A stretch of 64,000 nt of DNA from a bacterium (GTDB taxonomy: Bacteria > Verrucomicrobiota > Kiritimatiellia > CAIKKV01 > CAITUY01), in assembly GCA_037143175.1 (NCBI GenBank), contig JBAWZF010000001.1, positions 42,199-106,198 on the forward strand. The letters are read 5' to 3'. The position numbers and the translations under genes are program-made. The notes below the pieces were generated by a model. It worked only from the letters and a program-made list of their open reading frames with translations. It had not been told where the DNA came from and did no database searches. Numbering within the stretch: position 1 is the stretch's first letter; every line of letters starts with the position of its first letter. Shown piece by piece: positions 61,065 through 64,000 of the stretch.

Positions 61065-62882
61065 ATGAACATGACTCAGAGACAACTCAATTTCCGAAAG
61101 AAAAACCAGGCCTTAGGCGCCGTGGAGATGATCCGGCAGATCCGCCGCCGCAATCTGGTTTGGTATGGCATCGCCATACTGGCATCACTCCTTTTGCATA
61201 TAGCCGTCTTTCTTATGCTTCCGGGTTTCAGTGTCTATAAGATGACCGCCCGCCCAGCCTCGGAGAAACAGATTTCCCTGAAATTGGAGGATGTGAAGCC
61301 GGTGCCTGAACTGCCGGATGTTGACCGGCGCCCTCCGAAATTCAAGCCTGAGACTGCACGTGGTGAGGTGGCTGGTGATGTTGGAACCGAGGCGACAACT
61401 ATACGGCGCGCGATGGACGAGTCGGCGGTGGAGCCGCGGCAGGTGGGGGCGGGGGTATTGATCGGCGAGCAACGGAATCTGGCCGAACCGGTGCCGGTGG
61501 ATCGTCCGCTCTGGGAACCCTGTCAGGAAATTCTGAGTATCAATAAGGCCATTGTAAAAGATGATGCCGCCCTGCGGAAGCCGCGGCGATATATGGATAC
61601 AGTTCCCCGCGGGGAGACCGGATTGGATATTTCAGCACCAGCCAGCAGGGAAGCCCTGGAAAGCGGGTTGGTCTCTACGGGAGCCTATTACCTGGTGGAT
61701 GATCCCTCTAAATTTACCTGGGGGCGGAACGTGCCTGCCGGAGTGGGGTTAGGGCGTGCCGCGCGGGATGTGCCACCTCCTAAAAAGGTTATTGAAGAGG
61801 AGCCCAAGAAACTTATCGAGGAGAAGCAGGCCCGCGTCAATATCCTTAAGGCCCTGGAGCGGCACCTGAAAGCAGACGTGTATGTCTATCATACGCCGAG
61901 GGGCGAACTGTATGATTACTGCCGTATTGAGATCAAGCGCCGGACGGCGGACCTGTTGCCTGTGCTGACAAAAGATATGATTTTGGTCCAGGACGGCTCG
62001 GCCAGTATCACTGAGCAGAAACTCCATTATTGCCGCGAGGGACTGCTCAAGTCCCTTGATCTTCTGGCTCCGGGTGACCGCTTCAACGTAGTGGAATTTC
62101 GTGATTCGGTTGTGAAGTGCTTCGATACCTGGGCGACTGTGGATCCTGATAATCTTCAGCGGGCACGGGAATTCATCGGACGGATGGAATCGGTTGGCAA
62201 TACCGATATCTATGATTCTCTTAAAGATTTGCTTCAGTTACCCCGTAAGCCTGGTCGCCCGGTCATCATGGTTGTTGCGAGTGATGGGGTTGCGACCATG
62301 GGAATGACTGATCACACCCGGATCATTGAGGCTTTCAGTCAGGCCAATCAGGGGCAGGTGTCCGTTTTCACGGTAGGTACTTTCCCCGGTGTCGATGCCT
62401 ATTTGCTGGATCTCTTAAGTTATCGGAACCGTGGCGATACTTATATTGTCAAGACTGGCCGCTGGGATATACCGGCCGTGTTGGAGAATCGTGTGCGGGA
62501 AGTGAGTCGTCCGGTGTTATCCGATGTGCGGTTCCGGTTTGCAGGCCAGACGTATTGTGAGGCCTACCCGGCTCTGACGGCAAATCTGTATCTCGACCGG
62601 CCGTTGGTGATTTACGGGCGGTATCTTAAAGGGACGCCGCATCTGGTATTCCAGGCTACAGGGCAGGCCGATGAGATCAAGTGTGATATGGTTTTTGATT
62701 TGGATCTTGCAACGGCCTTGGTGGCGGATGAAGGCGTTAGGAAAAGTTGGGCTTGGCAGCGTGCCTATTATCTCATCGGGGAGCACACCCGCACGAAACA
62801 GCCCGGGGTCATCACTGAGCTTGGCCGCTTGGGCAAGGCCTATAAAATCAAGATCCCTTACAAGACCGAGCTTCAGCAGTAA
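61065..62882 (+). CDS. TonB-like membrane-anchored von Willebrand factor A protein
   Basis: 605 residues. The short cytoplasmic N-terminus and single helix (~32-54, WYGIAILASLLLHIAVFLML, with the His seen in TonB-type anchors) are followed by a Pro/Lys-rich periplasmic stretch (~70-110, VKPVPELPDVDRRPPKFKP), like TonB. The VWA domain (~300-480) has the metal site DGSAS, the later VASDGVATMGM, and TNxDIYDSL-like NTDIYDSLKDLL. A beta-rich C-terminal part ends the protein. It starts four bases after the TPR gene. The arrangement suggests an ExbBD-energised protein that binds a ligand through VWA instead of TonB's C-terminal domain (inference). Confidence 0.85.
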   Translation: MNMTQRQLNFRKKNQALGAVEMIRQIRRRNLVWYGIAILASLLLHIAVFLMLPGFSVYKMTARPASEKQISLKLEDVKPVPELPDVDRRPPKFKPETARGEVAGDVGTEATTIRRAMDESAVEPRQVGAGVLIGEQRNLAEPVPVDRPLWEPCQEILSINKAIVKDDAALRKPRRYMDTVPRGETGLDISAPASREALESGLVSTGAYYLVDDPSKFTWGRNVPAGVGLGRAARDVPPPKKVIEEEPKKLIEEKQARVNILKALERHLKADVYVYHTPRGELYDYCRIEIKRRTADLLPVLTKDMILVQDGSASITEQKLHYCREGLLKSLDLLAPGDRFNVVEFRDSVVKCFDTWATVDPDNLQRAREFIGRMESVGNTDIYDSLKDLLQLPRKPGRPVIMVVASDGVATMGMTDHTRIIEAFSQANQGQVSVFTVGTFPGVDAYLLDLLSYRNRGDTYIVKTGRWDIPAVLENRVREVSRPVLSDVRFRFAGQTYCEAYPALTANLYLDRPLVIYGRYLKGTPHLVFQATGQADEIKCDMVFDLDLATALVADEGVRKSWAWQRAYYLIGEHTRTKQPGVITELGRLGKAYKIKIPYKTELQQ

Positions 62883-62893
62883 AATGGTTATTC

Positions 62894-62922
62894 GTTATTG
62901 GTTACTGGGAATTCCCAATAAC
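62894..62922. terminator. Possible bidirectional terminator hairpin
   Basis: GTTATTGG (62894-62901) and CCAATAAC (62915-62922) form an 8-base stem with a 13-base loop between the convergent VWA and MFS genes. No U-run follows directly, and the region is also rich in TTATT/ATAAC words, so it may instead be a simple-word repeat. Confidence 0.4.
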
Positions 62923-62953
62923 CTCTCCAGATAACTAATAACTTAGGGCTCTT

Positions 62954-64000
62954 TTACCTCAACGGTTTGCGGTTGTGGATGAACCCTTGCAGGATTAAGG
63001 CCAGTAGAATGAGGGTTGCGCCTGTGGCGTAGAGTGTGCCGAACCCGAATCGGTCGGCCAGGAGTCCTCCCAGCATGGCGCCCAGCATCGTGCAGATGCC
63101 CACCACACTTTCATTGATCGCCACATATTGCGAACTTCTCTGGGGGTGAACCAGAGCGTGAAAAACCAGGTAGAAGAAAAAGCTGCCTGCATAGATCCCG
63201 AACACTATGGCACCAGTGCAGAGTATTAGGGGAGATTGAGCAAAGCCCAGCATCAGCATTCCCGCCATACCCAAGCTGCCAAATATTGCTATTGTGGTGG
63301 GGCGGTACATCCAGAACCGACTCCAGCATAATGCTAATCCCGTCAGCCCCTGGGCGGCACTTAGTAAGAAAAAGAGCAGCCCTTGAAAACTTTGAGTCAG
63401 ATGAAGGAAGGTTTCTCCGCGTACAGGGAAGACGGCGCGAATAAATGTAAGTACGATGACACCCACGCCTGCACTGATCCACCCAAGCCAGGCGAGGTCA
63501 GATTGACGCGAATAGTTCACTGGTTTTGATTCGGGAGGGAGGGGCGTCACGACGAGTCGATCAGTATTGGTTTGCGGTGACTGGGCAAAGTCTCTCAGAA
63601 AGAAAATGGCTATTCCTGTCAGGGCCGACATGACTGATGCGAAATAGCAGGCGCATTTCCAGCCTGTGTTGGCGACATCCGGTGTTGAGGTGCCAAGTTC
63701 CATCAGAAGTCCGGAGACAAAGGGGCCGATGGCAAAGCCCATGCTCCAGGCAAAGGTGTAAAGTCCGGTCGAGTAGGTGAGGGGTTTGTTATTGGCCCCA
63801 TCCACGGCCTTCATGAAGACCTGAAATGGCAGAAAGAATAGCGCCGTTGCAATGCCCGCCAGCGCCATGAGGATGTAAACCCCGATAACCCCGGGAATGA
63901 GGGTAAAGAGCAGGCTCAGCACTGAAAGACCACCCATGGAGGCCACCATCAGGCGCGATGCATTCGCGGCGGTGATAAATCGTCCAATTACCGGGCAGGC
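62954..64000 (-). CDS. MFS transporter (5' end outside window)
   Basis: Reads in frame from the right edge (CPVIGRFITAANASRLMVA) for 348 codons, so the gene starts beyond 64000. About nine hydrophobic helices remain: SMGGLSVLSLLFTLIPGVIG, the central loop with FLRDFAQSPQTN, and the second six-helix half ending RFGFGTLYATGATLILLALI. GRFITAANASRL and LMELGTSTP-type loops match the major facilitator superfamily. The substrate is unknown; neighbours give no hint. Confidence 0.85.
   Translation of the reverse strand, partial: ACPVIGRFITAANASRLMVASMGGLSVLSLLFTLIPGVIGVYILMALAGIATALFFLPFQVFMKAVDGANNKPLTYSTGLYTFAWSMGFAIGPFVSGLLMELGTSTPDVANTGWKCACYFASVMSALTGIAIFFLRDFAQSPQTNTDRLVVTPLPPESKPVNYSRQSDLAWLGWISAGVGVIVLTFIRAVFPVRGETFLHLTQSFQGLLFFLLSAAQGLTGLALCWSRFWMYRPTTIAIFGSLGMAGMLMLGFAQSPLILCTGAIVFGIYAGSFFFYLVFHALVHPQRSSQYVAINESVVGICTMLGAMLGGLLADRFGFGTLYATGATLILLALILQGFIHNRKPLR

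Overview
The window looks like chromosomal DNA of a Gram-negative, quinone-respiring bacterium, probably of the Planctomycetota-Verrucomicrobiota-Chlamydiota group and perhaps Kiritimatiellota or a relative. That placement is inference. It rests on LptF/G-type LPS export, a futalosine menaquinone pathway, a MurU-AmgK type peptidoglycan salvage gene, a four-helix-bundle/zinc-ribbon protein carrying Ser-Asp/Thr-Asp repeats, and carbohydrate genes typical of that group. Coding density is high and neighbours often overlap by ATGA. No rRNA, tRNA, CRISPR array, insertion sequence or phage gene was recognised.

Left part (1-14.8 kb): the end of an oligopeptide ABC permease, RNase R with a coupled secreted protein, GtrA, a gamma-glutamylcyclotransferase-like protein overlapping a MerR-like regulator, and an LptF/G permease. 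A four-gene minus-strand membrane operon follows: two SPFH proteins with tandem N-terminal repeats, a PAP2 phosphatase fused to an ArnT-like glycosyltransferase, and a VTT/DedA-like protein. tlyA and nadK come next.

A small carbohydrate locus (14.8-19.1 kb) holds a CBM9-like protein, an internally shortened SASA esterase and a GH52 beta-xylosidase, suggesting use of acetylated xylo-oligosaccharides.

The central feature (19.1-32.0 kb, minus strand) is a long gene run: glpD, mqnD, mqnB-mqnP fusion, ubiX-like mqnM, ubiD-like mqnL, menG-mqnA fusion, a four-helix-bundle/zinc-ribbon gene, mqnE-mqnC fusion, larB, larC. It appears to encode every step from chorismate to menaquinone (MqnA, B, C, D, E, P, L, M and MenG) in six reading frames, three of them two-enzyme fusions. 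GlpD, a quinone-reducing dehydrogenase, precedes it.

32-51 kb: an orphan histidine kinase beside the tail of a decayed kinase; an smc-suhB-protease-pseudoprotease operon; infA with a clear promoter; mtaB; a nitronate monooxygenase-like enzyme; a DUF3108 protein beside a frameshifted MFS remnant; glutamine-dependent nadE coupled to a patatin; and a two-gene cassette of a NamZ-type exo-muramidase and a MurU-AmgK fusion. Together these last two should convert muropeptide-derived MurNAc to UDP-MurNAc.

51-64 kb: a small coiled-coil membrane protein with a strong terminator, phosphomannomutase/phosphoglucomutase, argS, an AraC regulator divergent from a uroporphyrinogen decarboxylase-family gene (with remnants of another AraC and of a CopG antitoxin nearby), an ExbB-ExbD-TPR-VWA cassette that resembles a dedicated Tol/TonB-type energised envelope machine, and a partial MFS transporter running off the right end.
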